A stretch of 64,000 bases of DNA from Glycomyces luteolus (GCF_027622875.1 NZ_JAPZVP010000019.1:42761-106760); one strand, 5' to 3'. Shown: positions 1 through 9,166, numbered from the stretch's first letter. The notes: a model not told the origin generated them from the letters alone. A program made the numbers and translations.

Positions 1-1
1 G

Positions 2-988
2 CCGGTCGGCTTCGACGGCGACCCGCACGCCCGCAAGCGCCCCAACGACGGCGTCATCAAAGCGCTCCGGGACCTCGGTGTGACGATCGAGGACGGCGGG
101 CGCCTCGCCCTGCCGTTCACCGTGAACGCCCACGGCAGCGTCAAGGGCGGCGCGCTCGACATCGACGCCTCCAAGACCTCGCAGCTGGTGAGCGCGCTCC
201 TCATGGCCGCGCCCCGGTTCGAGCAGGGCCTCGACCTGCGCCACGTCGGCGACAAGCCGGTGCCGAGCCGCCCCTACCTCGACATGGTCGTGCACATGCT
301 CCGCCAGGCCGGGGCCGAGGTCGACGACTCCGAGCCGAACCGCTGGCGGGTCGCGCCCGGGGAGCTCCAGGGCCGCGAATGGGTCGTCGAGCCCGACCTG
401 CAGAACGCCGCGCCGTTCCTCATCGGGGCCGTCGCCGTCGGCGGCCGGATCACCGTCGAGGGCTGGCCGACCGAGACCACCCAGGCCGGGGACAAGATCC
501 GCGACATCCTCGTCCAGCTCGGCTCCCGCGTGGAGTGGAGCCGCGGCGGCCTCACCGTCGTCGGGGCACCCTCGATTCCGCCGGTCGAACTGGACCTCGC
601 CGACGCCGCCGAGCTCACCCCGACGCTCGCCGCGCTGTTCGGCGTCAACAAGGGCCCCTTCGCGATCCGCGGCGTCGCCCACATTCGCGGCCACGAGACC
701 GACCGGGTCTCGGCGCTCGTCACCGAGCTGCGCAAGATCGGCGCGGACGTGGACGAGTTCGAGGACGGCTTCCGCGTCAACAAGGGCGGGCACACCACCG
801 GCACCTGGGAGACCTACGACGACCACCGCATGGCGCACGCCGGCGCCGTGGCCGGGCTGGTCATCCCCGGGCTCAAGCTCTCCGACGTCAACTGCGTCTC
901 CAAGACCTGGCCGGACTTCGCCGAGGTGTGGGAGCAGTCGGTCCTCGGGCACGGGAACGCCGAACCGAGCGAAGGGGCTGACGCCTAG
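2..988 (+). CDS. aroA: 3-phosphoshikimate 1-carboxyvinyltransferase (EPSP synthase), 5' partial
   Basis: This enzyme transfers the enolpyruvyl group of PEP to shikimate-3-phosphate in chorismate synthesis in the cytoplasm. The frame is open from the first bases of the window (GFDGDPHARKRP follows), so the N-terminal part lies upstream and the first internal Met is not the start. Visible family features are the DGD..ARKRP segment, the SQLVSALLMAAP stretch, and the C-terminal DRVSALVTELRKIGADV and YDDHRMAHAGAVAGL blocks typical of AroA. The stop codon shares one base with the GTG start of rsgA, so the two genes are translationally coupled. aroA-rsgA-hisN is a common actinobacterial order. Confidence 0.95.
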   Translation, partial: PVGFDGDPHARKRPNDGVIKALRDLGVTIEDGGRLALPFTVNAHGSVKGGALDIDASKTSQLVSALLMAAPRFEQGLDLRHVGDKPVPSRPYLDMVVHMLRQAGAEVDDSEPNRWRVAPGELQGREWVVEPDLQNAAPFLIGAVAVGGRITVEGWPTETTQAGDKIRDILVQLGSRVEWSRGGLTVVGAPSIPPVELDLADAAELTPTLAALFGVNKGPFAIRGVAHIRGHETDRVSALVTELRKIGADVDEFEDGFRVNKGGHTTGTWETYDDHRMAHAGAVAGLVIPGLKLSDVNCVSKTWPDFAEVWEQSVLGHGNAEPSEGADA

Positions 989-2004
989 TGCCGCAGCCGG
1001 ACTGGGACGCCGAGGACGACGAGAAATGGGACGAGGACGACGTGCGGGTGCGGCCCACCCGCCGCTCCCGCCCGCGCACCAAGATCCGCCCCAAGCACGA
1101 GCACGCGCAGGAGGGCTTCGTCACCGCGGTCGACCGCGGCCGCTACACCTGCCTGGTCGACGGCAAGCCCGTCACGGCCATGAAGGCCCGTGAACTCGGC
1201 AAGCAGTCCATCGTGGTCGGCGACCGCGCGGCGCTCGTCGGCGACCGCTCCGGCAACCCCGGCACCCTCGCCCGGATCGTGAGGATCGAACCGCGCCACG
1301 GGGAGCTGCGCCGCTCGGCCGACGACGAGAACGCCACCGAGCGCGTCGTCGTCGCCAACGTCGACCAGCTGGTGGTCGTCGCCAGCCTCGTCGACCCGCC
1401 GCTGCGGTACGGGTTCGTCGACCGGTGCCTCGTCGCCGCCTACGACGCCGGGGTCGCGCCCGTCCTATGCCTGACCAAGCACGACCTCGCGCCCGAACTC
1501 GTCGAAGAGGTCCGCTCCTACTACTCCCAGCTCGACCTCACCATCACCACCACCGAACCGGATGCGCCGCTCGAGGAGCTCAGGGCGCTCCTGAGAGACA
1601 AGGAGAACGTGTTCTTCGGCCACTCGGGCGTCGGCAAGTCCACGCTCGTCAACCGCCTCGTCCCGGGAGCCGGGCGCGTCGTCGCCGAGGTCCGCTCGAT
1701 CGGCAAGGGCTCCCACACGTCGACCAGCACCGTCTCCTTCCCGCTGCCCGGCGGCGGCTGGGTCATCGACACGCCCGGGGTGCGCTCGTTCGGGCTCGCG
1801 CACGTCACCGCCGACTCGATCCTGAAGGCCTTCCCCGAGCTGGAGGAGGTCGCCCAGGACTGCCCGCGCGGGTGCACCCACACGCCCGAGATCGGCGACT
1901 GCGCCCTCGACGCCGCGATCGGCCCCGACGACCCGCGCGCGGGCCGCCTCGCCTCGTTCCGGCGCGTCCTCGCGTCCCTCCACGAGGCCGACACCAAGAA
2001 CTAG
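988..2004 (+). CDS. rsgA: ribosome small subunit-dependent GTPase A (RsgA/YjeQ)
   Basis: RsgA is a circularly permuted GTPase that acts in late 30S subunit maturation. The 338-residue protein shows the permuted motif order: the G4-type TKHD near residues 163-166 comes before the P-loop GHSGVGKS (211-218). This is followed by the G3-like DTPGVRSFG. A C-terminal zinc-binding Cys/His cluster starts near residue 292 (CPRGCTH...C). The acidic, Arg-rich N-terminal about 35 residues precede the OB fold. The GTG start overlaps the aroA stop, and no better start is present. Length is near the actinobacterial norm. Confidence 0.95.
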   Translation: MPQPDWDAEDDEKWDEDDVRVRPTRRSRPRTKIRPKHEHAQEGFVTAVDRGRYTCLVDGKPVTAMKARELGKQSIVVGDRAALVGDRSGNPGTLARIVRIEPRHGELRRSADDENATERVVVANVDQLVVVASLVDPPLRYGFVDRCLVAAYDAGVAPVLCLTKHDLAPELVEEVRSYYSQLDLTITTTEPDAPLEELRALLRDKENVFFGHSGVGKSTLVNRLVPGAGRVVAEVRSIGKGSHTSTSTVSFPLPGGGWVIDTPGVRSFGLAHVTADSILKAFPELEEVAQDCPRGCTHTPEIGDCALDAAIGPDDPRAGRLASFRRVLASLHEADTKN

Positions 2005-2073
2005 CCGGGCCCGTTCACCTGTTCGTTGCCTCGCTGGGCGGCGTCCCTGTCAGGGCCTCAGTAGGATGAGCCC

Positions 2074-2874
2074 ATGCCCACCTCCAGCTACAACGACGAT
2101 CTCGGCCTCGCGCATCTGCTCGCGGACAGCGCCGCTCAGATCGGCAACAGCCGGTTCCGGTCCTCCGACCTGCGGGTCTCCTCGAAGCCGGACATGACCG
2201 AGGTCAGCGACGCGGACACCACGATCGAGGAGGTGCTGCGCTCGACCCTCGCGCGCGCCCGCCCCCGGGACGGGATCTTCGGCGAGGAGTTCGGCGACAA
2301 CCCCGGCGCCTCGGGCCGCAAGTGGGTCATCGACCCGATCGACGCGACCCGCAACTACGTTCGCGGCGTGCCGATCTGGGCCACGCTCATCGCTCTGTTC
2401 GACCGGGGCGAGCCGGTCGTCGGCGTCGTGAGCGCCCCGGCGCTCGGGCGCCGCTGGTGGGCCATGAAGGGCGCGGGCGCGTTCGCCGGACGCGACCAGC
2501 GCGCGGGCAAGCGGATCCACGTCTCGAAGGTCGGCAAGCTCTCCGACGCCTCGGTGAGCATCTCCTCGATCACCGGCTGGGCCAAGCTCGACCGCCAGGG
2601 GGCGATGCTCGGACTGCTCCACGAGGCCTGGCGCGAACGCGGCTTCGGCGACTTCTACTCGTACTGCCTGCTCGCCGAGGGTGCTGTGGACATCGCGGCC
2701 GAACCCGAGGTGGCCCTTTGGGACCTGGCGCCGCTGGCGCTGATCGTCGAAGAGGCGGGCGGGACGTTCACCGACCTGAGGGGACGTTCGGGCCCCGACG
2801 GCGGCTCCGCGCTCGCGACGAACGGCCTGCTGCATGAGCAGGCCTTGGAGCGCTTGAAGATCCGGGAGCTCTAG
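2074..2874 (+). CDS. hisN: inositol-monophosphatase-family phosphatase, probable histidinol-phosphatase
   Basis: This is a 266-residue metal-dependent phosphatase of the IMPase fold. Visible motifs are GEEFG (metal-binding Glu), [12 protein letters not shown] (the Asp-rich DPxD motif) and the C-terminal [15 protein letters not shown]. The HisN subgroup of Actinobacteria dephosphorylates L-histidinol phosphate in histidine synthesis. The hisN name rests on the motif spelling and on the position after aroA-rsgA, and a general IMPase role cannot be excluded. The ATG at 2074 is chosen; an in-frame ATG nine bases upstream is possible. It is followed by a bidirectional terminator. Confidence 0.82.
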   Translation: MPTSSYNDDLGLAHLLADSAAQIGNSRFRSSDLRVSSKPDMTEVSDADTTIEEVLRSTLARARPRDGIFGEEFGDNPGASGRKWVIDPIDATRNYVRGVPIWATLIALFDRGEPVVGVVSAPALGRRWWAMKGAGAFAGRDQRAGKRIHVSKVGKLSDASVSISSITGWAKLDRQGAMLGLLHEAWRERGFGDFYSYCLLAEGAVDIAAEPEVALWDLAPLALIVEEAGGTFTDLRGRSGPDGGSALATNGLLHEQALERLKIREL

Positions 2875-2875
2875 G

Positions 2876-2930
2876 ACGACACGAAACAGGGGGCGTGACC
2901 GCATCGGTCACGCCCCCTGTTTCGTGTCGT
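2876..2930. terminator. bidirectional rho-independent-type terminator
   Basis: A perfect 25-bp inverted repeat (2876-2900 and 2906-2930) with a 5-nt loop lies exactly between the stops of the convergent hisN and esterase genes. It can serve both strands. There is no long T-tract. Confidence 0.85.
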
Positions 2931-3899
2931 CTAGCGGTGCTCGGCGAGGAACTTCAGGTGCTCGCCTCGCTGGAGGATGCCGCCGCCTTCGTGGCCGTTC
3001 CACGGCCACACGGTGATCCGCTTCTCGCCCTGCCAGCGGTTGTACGCCGCGAACACGGTCGAGGGCGGGCAGACGTCGTCCATGAGGGCGACCGAGTAGA
3101 GCGCGGGGGCGGTGCCTCGGGCGGCGAAGTTGACGCCGTCGAAGTAATCGAGGGTCGCGAACGCCCGCTCCTCGCTGAGGCGCTGGCCGGCGAGGAACTC
3201 GCCGATCTCCTTGTAGGGGAAGGAGTCGGTGATGGTGGTCGCGCGGCGGAAGTAGGTCAGGAAGGGCACGTCGATCATCGCGCCCGCGAGGTCGTCTCGC
3301 AGGCCGCCGACGGCCTGGGCGATGCCGCCGCCCTGGCTGCCGCCGGCGACGACGATCCGGTCGGGGTCGATCCCGTCGAGGCCTTTGGCGACGTCGACCG
3401 CGCGGACCGCGTCGGTGAAGACGCGCCGGTAGTAGTAGTGCTCGGGGTCTTCGAGGCCCTGGGTCATCCAGCCCTTATTGGTGGGACCTGTGGTGCCGTA
3501 GGGGTCGCCGGTGTCGCCCGGCTGCCAGTGGCCGAAGCCCTGGCCTCGGGTGTCCATGACGAAGTGGGCCCAGCCCGCGGCGGGATACGTGGTGTGCGAC
3601 TCCGGCAGCGAGCGGCCGCCGGAGTAGCCGATGAACTCGACCACGCAGGGCAGGGGGCCTTCGACGCCCTTGGGCTTGACGAGCCAGGCCTTGATGGGGT
3701 GGCCGCCGAACCCGGCGAAGGTCACGTCGTTCACCTCCAGCATGACCATGTTGGTCGCGAACGGTTCGAGCCGGACGTCGAGGTCGTGCGCGGCGGCGTC
3801 GGTGAGCGTGGACTTCCAGAACTCGTCGAAGTCGGCCGGTTCGGGCACCTCGGGACGGTATTCGCGGAGCTGTTCAAGGGGAAGGTCGAAAAGAGCCAT
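2931..3899 (-). CDS. AXE1-family acetyl esterase (acetylxylan esterase / cephalosporin-C deacetylase type)
   Basis: This is a 322-residue alpha/beta-hydrolase of carbohydrate esterase family 7. The nucleophile motif is GGSQGGG, the acidic residue lies in DDVCPPSTVFAAYN and the catalytic His in NGHEGGG near the C-terminus. No signal peptide is visible (it starts MALFDLPLEQLREY), so it should act in the cytoplasm on imported acetylated oligosaccharides. It is divergent to the first pectate lyase, which suggests deacetylation of pectin or xylan fragments. The true substrate is not readable from sequence. Confidence 0.85.
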   Translation of the reverse strand: MALFDLPLEQLREYRPEVPEPADFDEFWKSTLTDAAAHDLDVRLEPFATNMVMLEVNDVTFAGFGGHPIKAWLVKPKGVEGPLPCVVEFIGYSGGRSLPESHTTYPAAGWAHFVMDTRGQGFGHWQPGDTGDPYGTTGPTNKGWMTQGLEDPEHYYYRRVFTDAVRAVDVAKGLDGIDPDRIVVAGGSQGGGIAQAVGGLRDDLAGAMIDVPFLTYFRRATTITDSFPYKEIGEFLAGQRLSEERAFATLDYFDGVNFAARGTAPALYSVALMDDVCPPSTVFAAYNRWQGEKRITVWPWNGHEGGGILQRGEHLKFLAEHR

Positions 3900-3928
3900 G
3901 GAGAGTTTGTAGCACGACCAAACGAACT

Positions 3929-3974
3929 ATTGCAATCGCAACCGCTTGCCTTGCCGTGCTCGCCGGGTTAACAT
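3929..3974 (+). promoter_or_regulatory. promoter and putative operator of pectate lyase 1
   Basis: A sigma-70-like pair is visible: -35 TTGCCT (3946-3951), a 17-bp spacer and -10 TAACAT (3969-3974). Upstream, TCGCAACCGCTTGCC recurs with one change (TCGCAACGGCTTGCC) at the second lyase promoter, and both sites carry GTTAACAT at the -10. An imperfect palindrome TTGCAATCGCAA (3930-3941) overlaps the upstream edge. The shared block suggests control by one regulator. No regulator gene is present in the locus. Confidence 0.6.
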
Positions 3975-4046
3975 ATCGATTCATTTCCATGCATTCTCGG
4001 CAAATGCGGAGAATGCGACGAACCGACAACCGAGAGGAACGAAAGA

Positions 4047-5036
4047 GTGAGCACCAACCCGGCAGTACCGCGAATCAAGCGGCGCGTGCTCCTGGCCTCC
4101 AGTGCGGGCGCAGCCGCGGCCGCGAGCGGCCTCGGCGTCTGGGCCACCCAGAACGCCGGCGCAGAGGAAGCCTCCCCCCAACAGGCCGCCCCGATGCAGG
4201 ACGGCCCGCTCGGCTGGGCGAGCCAGAACGGCGGCGTCACCGGCGGCACCGAAGAGGTCGCCGTCTCCGGCGCCGACGAGTTCCTGGCCGCGATCGGCGA
4301 AGGCGGGCTCATCGTCCGCCTCTCGGGCGAGATCGCGATCTCGGGGATGAACGACGTCGCGTCCGACACCACCATCGTGGGCGACTCCGGTGCCCGGATC
4401 ACCGGAGGCGGCCTCGACGTCTCAGAGCAGTCGAACGTCATCATCACGAACCTCGTGTTCGACGACTGGGACGACGACGCGATCAACGTCCAGGAGGGAT
4501 CCACGAACATCTGGGTCCACCACAACACCTTCGGGATCGGCTACGACGGCTGCCTCGACGTCAAGCGCGGCTCGGACTACGTCACCGTGGGGTGGAACGT
4601 CTTCAACGGGCACGACAAGAACATGCTCCTCGGCCACTCCGACGACAACGGGAGCCAGGACACCGGCCACCTCCGGGTGACCTACCACCACAACCTGTTC
4701 AACGGCACCAACCAGCGCAACCCGCGGGTGCGCTTCGGCGAGCAGGTCCACGTCCTGAACAACCACTACAAGGGCGTCGGGGGCTATGGCATCGCGACCA
4801 CCATGGACGCGGGCGTGATCGTCGAGGGCAACTACTTCGAGAACGTCGCCGAGCCCACCCACATCGGCGAGGGCGACTCGGAACCGGGCCGCCTCGTCGA
4901 GATGGGCAACGTCCTCGACGGCTCCGGCGAGATCCTCACCGCGGGCTCGGTCGACACCGCGCTGCCGTACGAGTACGCGGCCGACGCGGCCGACGCCGTG
5001 CCGGGCATCGTGGGCGAGGGCGCGGGAGCGAAGTAG
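4047..5036 (+). CDS. secreted polysaccharide lyase family 1 pectate lyase (Tat signal)
   Basis: This pectate lyase cleaves polygalacturonate by beta-elimination outside the cell. The 329-residue protein begins with a Tat-like signal (RIKRRVLLASSAGAAAAASG) and a mature catalytic parallel beta-helix. PL1 features are DDWDDDAINVQEGSTNIWVHHNTF (acidic calcium site), YHHNLFNGTNQRNPRVRFG (catalytic Arg region) and the HVLNNHYKG strand. The GTG start at 4047 follows GAGAGGAA at a normal distance. The catalytic part is closely similar to that of the next gene, so the two are tandem paralogues. This copy has no binding module. Confidence 0.92.
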   Translation: MSTNPAVPRIKRRVLLASSAGAAAAASGLGVWATQNAGAEEASPQQAAPMQDGPLGWASQNGGVTGGTEEVAVSGADEFLAAIGEGGLIVRLSGEIAISGMNDVASDTTIVGDSGARITGGGLDVSEQSNVIITNLVFDDWDDDAINVQEGSTNIWVHHNTFGIGYDGCLDVKRGSDYVTVGWNVFNGHDKNMLLGHSDDNGSQDTGHLRVTYHHNLFNGTNQRNPRVRFGEQVHVLNNHYKGVGGYGIATTMDAGVIVEGNYFENVAEPTHIGEGDSEPGRLVEMGNVLDGSGEILTAGSVDTALPYEYAADAADAVPGIVGEGAGAK

Positions 5037-5068
5037 TCACACGCGCATCAGCGAACCACACCCACCAG

Positions 5069-5098
5069 ACGGGGCCGACGAGACATCGTCGGCCCCGT
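5069..5098 (+). terminator. rho-independent terminator after pectate lyase 1
   Basis: A 12-bp perfect stem (5069-5080 and 5087-5098) with a 6-nt loop is followed by a T-rich tract (TGCTTTCTATTTT). Confidence 0.85.
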
Positions 5099-5120
5099 TG
5101 CTTTCTATTTTGGACGGACT

Positions 5121-5162
5121 GGTCGCAACGGCTTGCCATGATTCTCGGGATAGCGTTAACAT
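5121..5162 (+). promoter_or_regulatory. promoter and putative operator of pectate lyase 2
   Basis: The -35 is TTGCCA (5133-5138), the spacer 18 bp and the -10 TAACAT (5157-5162). It shares TCGCAACNGCTTGCC with the pectate lyase 1 promoter. It also shares the block CTCGGGATAGCGTTAAC with the promoter region of the uronate operon at 13329-13365, which reads CTCCGATAGCGTTTACC on the minus strand. Confidence 0.6.
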
Positions 5163-5222
5163 CCTCACATCGAGAGTCATCAATATATTGGTCTCTCCCC
5201 TCCCCCGAAAGGACCTTCACTC

Positions 5223-6626
5223 ATGGGGAACCTCCTCAACGGCCGGTACTCCCGGCGCCGATTCTGGAAGGTCGCGGGCCTGACCGCGGCCGTGCCCGCC
5301 GCCGCGAGCGCCGGACTCCTGACCGCGAGCCCGGCACACGCGGTCCAGACCGGCACGTGGTACTTCATCGAATCCCGCCATTCCGGGCTCGTCCTCGACG
5401 TCCTCAACGCCTCCACCGCAACCGGTGCCCAGATCGTCCAGTACAGCAACACCGGCGGGCAGCACCAGCAGTTCCGCTTCATCGACGCCGGCGGCGGCTA
5501 CTACCGCATCCAGGCCCGGCACTCCAACCAGGTGCTCGACGTGTGGGAGTGGAACCCCGACAACGGCGCCACCATCGCGCAGTTCACCGATCTGGGCGGC
5601 ACCAACCAGCAGTGGCAGGTGACCGAGAGCGGCGGCTACGCGACGTTCGTCAACCGCTTCTCGGGCAAGGCGCTCGACGTCTGGGAGTGGTCCACCGCGG
5701 CCGGCTCCCGGATCTCGCAGTACGACCCGTCCGGCGGATGGAACCAGCAGTGGCGCCTCGTCGCCACCGGAGGCGGCGGCACCCAGACCGGCCTGGTCGG
5801 CTGGGCCACCCAGAACGGCGGCACCACCGGAGGGGGCAGCGCCGCGGCCACCACCGTCACCTCGGCCTCGGCGCTCACCTCGGCCGTCGCGGGCAGCTCG
5901 GCGAGGGTGGTCCGCGTCAGCGGCACCATCAACCTCTCCGGGATGGTCAACGTCGGCTCGAACGTCACGATCGTGGGCAACTCCGGCGCCCAGATCACCG
6001 GCGGCGGCCTCCACCTGAGCGGCTCCCGCAACGTCATCATCCAGAACCTGGCCTTCAACAACTGGTCCGACGACGCGATCAACATCCAGGACGGCTCCAC
6101 GAACATCTGGGTCGACCACAACACCTTCGGGACCGGCTACGACGGCTCGTGCGACATCAAGCGCGAGTCCGACTTCATCACGGTCTCGTGGAACCGGTTC
6201 AACAACAGCGACAAGAACATGCTGCTGGGCCACTCGGACAGCCACACCGCGGACATCGGGAACCTGCGGGTGACCTACCACCACAACTTCTTCAACAGCA
6301 CCCAGCAGCGCAACCCGCGGGTCCGCTTCGGCGAGCCCGTCCACATCTTCAACAACTACTACTACGACATCGGCGACTACGGCGTCGCGACCACCATGAA
6401 CGCCGGGGTGATCTTCGAGGGCAACTACATCGAGAACACCGAGTCCCCCACCGAGATCGGCCAGGGCGACTCCGCCGGCGGACGGATCGTCTCGCGCAAC
6501 AACCACCTCGTCAACTCCGGGACGCCGGTGTCGAGCGGGTCCGTCGCGAGCGTGCCGTACGCCTTCACGCTCGACACCCCCTCGAACGTGAAGTCCATCG
6601 TGACCGGCGGCGCCGGGGCTCGCTGA
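5223..6626 (+). CDS. secreted pectate lyase with N-terminal ricin/CBM13 domain and PL1 catalytic domain
   Basis: The 467-residue protein has three parts. It starts with a Tat signal (SRRRFWKVAG followed by a hydrophobic stretch ending AHA). A ricin-type beta-trefoil region spans about residues 42-180, with repeated GLVLDV, QVLDVWEW and KALDVWEW strands and QxW motifs (QHQQF, NQQW, NQQW). A PL1 beta-helix spans about 190-465, with DDAINIQDGSTNIWVDHNTF and YHHNFFNSTQQRNPRVRFG. The trefoil should bind polysaccharide and hold the lyase on plant cell-wall material. The ATG start follows AAAGGA. The gene has its own promoter and terminator. Confidence 0.93.
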   Translation: MGNLLNGRYSRRRFWKVAGLTAAVPAAASAGLLTASPAHAVQTGTWYFIESRHSGLVLDVLNASTATGAQIVQYSNTGGQHQQFRFIDAGGGYYRIQARHSNQVLDVWEWNPDNGATIAQFTDLGGTNQQWQVTESGGYATFVNRFSGKALDVWEWSTAAGSRISQYDPSGGWNQQWRLVATGGGGTQTGLVGWATQNGGTTGGGSAAATTVTSASALTSAVAGSSARVVRVSGTINLSGMVNVGSNVTIVGNSGAQITGGGLHLSGSRNVIIQNLAFNNWSDDAINIQDGSTNIWVDHNTFGTGYDGSCDIKRESDFITVSWNRFNNSDKNMLLGHSDSHTADIGNLRVTYHHNFFNSTQQRNPRVRFGEPVHIFNNYYYDIGDYGVATTMNAGVIFEGNYIENTESPTEIGQGDSAGGRIVSRNNHLVNSGTPVSSGSVASVPYAFTLDTPSNVKSIVTGGAGAR

Positions 6627-6648
6627 CCTCCTTGCGCCACAAGTGGAT

Positions 6649-6688
6649 ACGAGAGCGGCCCCGGTCCGGGGACCGGGGCCGCTCTCGT
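6649..6688. terminator. bidirectional terminator between pectate lyase 2 and the uronate operon
   Basis: A perfect 18-bp inverted repeat (6649-6666 and 6671-6688) with a 4-nt loop lies between two convergent genes. Confidence 0.88.
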
Positions 6689-6692
6689 GCGT

Positions 6693-7811
6693 CTAGGCCC
6701 AGGGGAGGCCGAGCTCGCTGAAGAGCTTGCCCTGCTTCGCCGCGTCCTCAACGGCCTGGTCGGCGCCCTTGAGGATCGTCACAGGGTCGTCGCCGACGCG
6801 CTCGAGGTGCTCGGCGTCGACGAGGCGCGGGATCGGATCGTTCAGGACGCGCTCGAGCACACCGGTGAAGGTCTTCGCGCGGCGCAGGCCCGAGATGAGG
6901 CCGACGCCCTTGTTGCGGTGAGCGAGCAGATTGTCGAGAAGGTCCGTGCGGCCGTACTGCTTCGGCTCCGACTCGCCGGGCAGGAGCAGGCGGTCGGTCG
7001 GGTACTCGAACCAGGCCTCGCCCTTCGTGCCCCGCACGTACACGTCGCCCTCGAGCTTGCGCTCGCCGCAGAGGGTCACGGCCACCGTGATCTGCACGCC
7101 GTTCTTGTTCGTCGCGCGCCAGACCGCGGTGTCGTCCACTTCGATGTTCTCGCGGGTGCGCAGCCGCTCGAGCTCGATCCCGCCGTCCAGCGGCCAGTCC
7201 CCCGCCAGCGCGATGGCCTCCTGGGAGGCGTGCGCGAACGGGTTGGCGAGGGCGCCGTCGGCGATGAGGGTGCCGTTCGCCTCCCGCTTTCCGGCCCAAG
7301 GGGAGCGGCGGTAGTAGGAGTCGGGGCGCTGCCAGGAGCCGGCGACCGAGACGGATTCGACCTCGCCGAGCTGCCCGGCTTCGATGGCGTCGCGGAGGGC
7401 GTTGAACGCGTGGGAGCCGAGGGCTTGGAAGCCGACCTGGACGTTGCGGCCGGTCTCGGTCATGACCGCGTAGAGCGCGGCGTATTCGGCGAGGTTGGCG
7501 ACGGGGGGCTTCTCGAGGTAGACGTCGGCGCCGTGGCGCATCGCGGCGCTGGCGATGGGCAGGTGGGTGGGGGGCGGGGTGGCGATGATGACGACGTCGG
7601 GGTCGGTGGCGTCGAGCATGGCCTGGTAGTCGTCGAAGACGGGGAGGTCGCCGACCGGGATGGCGTCGTCCTCGTAGATCTCGGCGGTGTCGCACAGGGC
7701 CGCGAAGTCGAGTTCGCCGCTGCGGCGGCGGGGTTCGAGGTTGTGGCGGTGGTGCAGGCCGTATCCGTTGGCGCCCACGAGGGCGATGCGGGGCGTGCGG
7801 GTTTCGGTCAC
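6693..7811 (-). CDS. Gfo/Idh/MocA-family oxidoreductase (last gene of uronate operon)
   Basis: This is a 372-residue NAD(P)-dependent sugar oxidoreductase. The Rossmann motif is RIALVGANGYGLHH, and the EKPP motif (YLEKPPVANLAEY) carries the catalytic-region Lys of the family. The GTG start overlaps the TGA of the upstream reductase gene (GTGA), so longer open reading in this frame is spurious. As the fifth gene of an operon with uxaC and a hexuronate reductase it probably acts on a sugar acid or its lactone. The substrate is unknown. Confidence 0.82.
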   Translation of the reverse strand: MTETRTPRIALVGANGYGLHHRHNLEPRRRSGELDFAALCDTAEIYEDDAIPVGDLPVFDDYQAMLDATDPDVVIIATPPPTHLPIASAAMRHGADVYLEKPPVANLAEYAALYAVMTETGRNVQVGFQALGSHAFNALRDAIEAGQLGEVESVSVAGSWQRPDSYYRRSPWAGKREANGTLIADGALANPFAHASQEAIALAGDWPLDGGIELERLRTRENIEVDDTAVWRATNKNGVQITVAVTLCGERKLEGDVYVRGTKGEAWFEYPTDRLLLPGESEPKQYGRTDLLDNLLAHRNKGVGLISGLRRAKTFTGVLERVLNDPIPRLVDAEHLERVGDDPVTILKGADQAVEDAAKQGKLFSELGLPWA

Positions 7812-9166
7812 AAGTGCTCCAGTGTGGTGGCGACGCCGTGCCGGTCGAGTTCGCGCAGCCATTTGGCGGCGGCCCGGCGCAGCTGGTGGTTGTCGGCGAC
7901 GGATTCGGGGACGATTTGGTGGAGCCCGAGGATAGCGTCGATGCGTGCGGCGGCGTTGGGCCCGGCGGCGGTGAGGCTCTGGCGGATGGCGCCCTTCATC
8001 GGGTCGTCGAGTGGCAGGTCGGTGCCGTGGTCGCTCGTGCCTGCGCAGAAGCGGGTCCAGGCGGCGACCGGGAGCGCGATGAGGTCGAGGTCGACGCGGG
8101 CTTCGGCGAGGTCGGCGATGGTGGCGAAGAGGCGCTGCGGGAGTTTCTGGGAGCCGTCCATGGCGATCTGGAGGCACCGGTGGCGGATGCCGGGGTTGCG
8201 GAAGCGGCCGAGGACGCCTTCGCCGTATTCGACGGTGTCCTGCCCGTCGGGCGGGGTGAAGCTGGGGGCGATCTGCTCGGCGATGAGCCAGCGCGCGAAG
8301 GCCTCGGCGCCGGGGAGGGCGAGGGTGTCGCTGATGGTCTCGATGCCGGCGAGCGCGCCGAGGTAGGCGAGGGTGGAGTGGACGCCGTTGAGGGTGCGGA
8401 GTTTCAAGCGCTCCCATCCTGCGACGTCGTGGGTGTAGGTGGCGGCCCAGGGCGGGCGGGGCCCGGCGAAGTCGTCTTCGATGACCCATTGGGTGAAGGG
8501 TTCGGCTTCGACGGCGGCGAGGTCGGTGACGCCGAGTTCGCCCAGGGCGCGTTCGTAGGTGGCCTGGGTGGAGGCGGGGACGATGCGGTCGACCATCGAG
8601 GAGGGGAAGGTGACGTGCTCGTCGGCCCAGGCGCGGGTGGTGGGGTCGAGGAGGGGTTCGATGGCGGCGCGGGTGGTTTTGCCGTTGTCGGGCAGGTTGT
8701 CGCAGCAGAGGATGGTGAGGGGCGGCCCGTTTTGGGCGGCGCGCTTCGCGAGTCCTTCGGCGAGGAGGCCGGGGACGCCTGCGGGGTCGCGGTAGGCCTT
8801 CTCGGTGACGGTGAGGGTGACGACGTGGGTGGTCTCGGCGGCGACGAGGTCGACGGCCCGCTGGTGTTCGGAGGCGATGTGGACGGTGTCGACGATGGAG
8901 CCGATGACGCGCATGGAGGCGCCTGCGGGGCCGAGGGTCGCGACGGAGTAGAGGCCGTCCTGTGCGGCGAGGGCGTCGATGACGTCGCGCGAGTTCGGGG
9001 CGGCGACGGTGATGCCCCAGTCGGTGTCGTCGGTGTAGACCGCCTGGTGGGCGCGGTGGAAGGCGCCCGCGCCGATGTGGAGGACGCCGGAGGTCTGGGG
9101 GCGGTCCCCGGGGACTTGCACGTCCCCGGGGAGCCGCTTCAGGTTGTCGTTGGCTAGGCGTTCCAT
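7808..9166 (-). CDS. mannitol-dehydrogenase-family hexuronate reductase (fructuronate or tagaturonate reductase)
   Basis: This 452-residue polyol-dehydrogenase-family enzyme has the N-terminal NAD-binding motif HIGAGAFHRAHQAVYTDD, the ILCCDNLPDNG segment and the catalytic-region KLRTLNGVHSTLAYLG typical of UxuB/UxaB. It should reduce D-fructuronate to D-mannonate or D-tagaturonate to D-altronate with NADH. Which one cannot be decided from sequence, so no symbol is given. The ATG lies inside the 3' end of the dehydratase gene (13-bp overlap), and the stop overlaps the next start, giving strict coupling. Confidence 0.86.
   Translation of the reverse strand: MERLANDNLKRLPGDVQVPGDRPQTSGVLHIGAGAFHRAHQAVYTDDTDWGITVAAPNSRDVIDALAAQDGLYSVATLGPAGASMRVIGSIVDTVHIASEHQRAVDLVAAETTHVVTLTVTEKAYRDPAGVPGLLAEGLAKRAAQNGPPLTILCCDNLPDNGKTTRAAIEPLLDPTTRAWADEHVTFPSSMVDRIVPASTQATYERALGELGVTDLAAVEAEPFTQWVIEDDFAGPRPPWAATYTHDVAGWERLKLRTLNGVHSTLAYLGALAGIETISDTLALPGAEAFARWLIAEQIAPSFTPPDGQDTVEYGEGVLGRFRNPGIRHRCLQIAMDGSQKLPQRLFATIADLAEARVDLDLIALPVAAWTRFCAGTSDHGTDLPLDDPMKGAIRQSLTAAGPNAAARIDAILGLHQIVPESVADNHQLRRAAAKWLRELDRHGVATTLEHL

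Noticed and set aside
2050..2904. Long minus-strand open frame opposite hisN
   Set aside because: High-GC antisense shadow of a clearly recognised gene, with Arg/Gly/Asp-biased composition. Many similar long frames (for example opposite gcvT/pepA, sucB, sbcC, ponA-type PBP, gltX) were dropped for the same reason.
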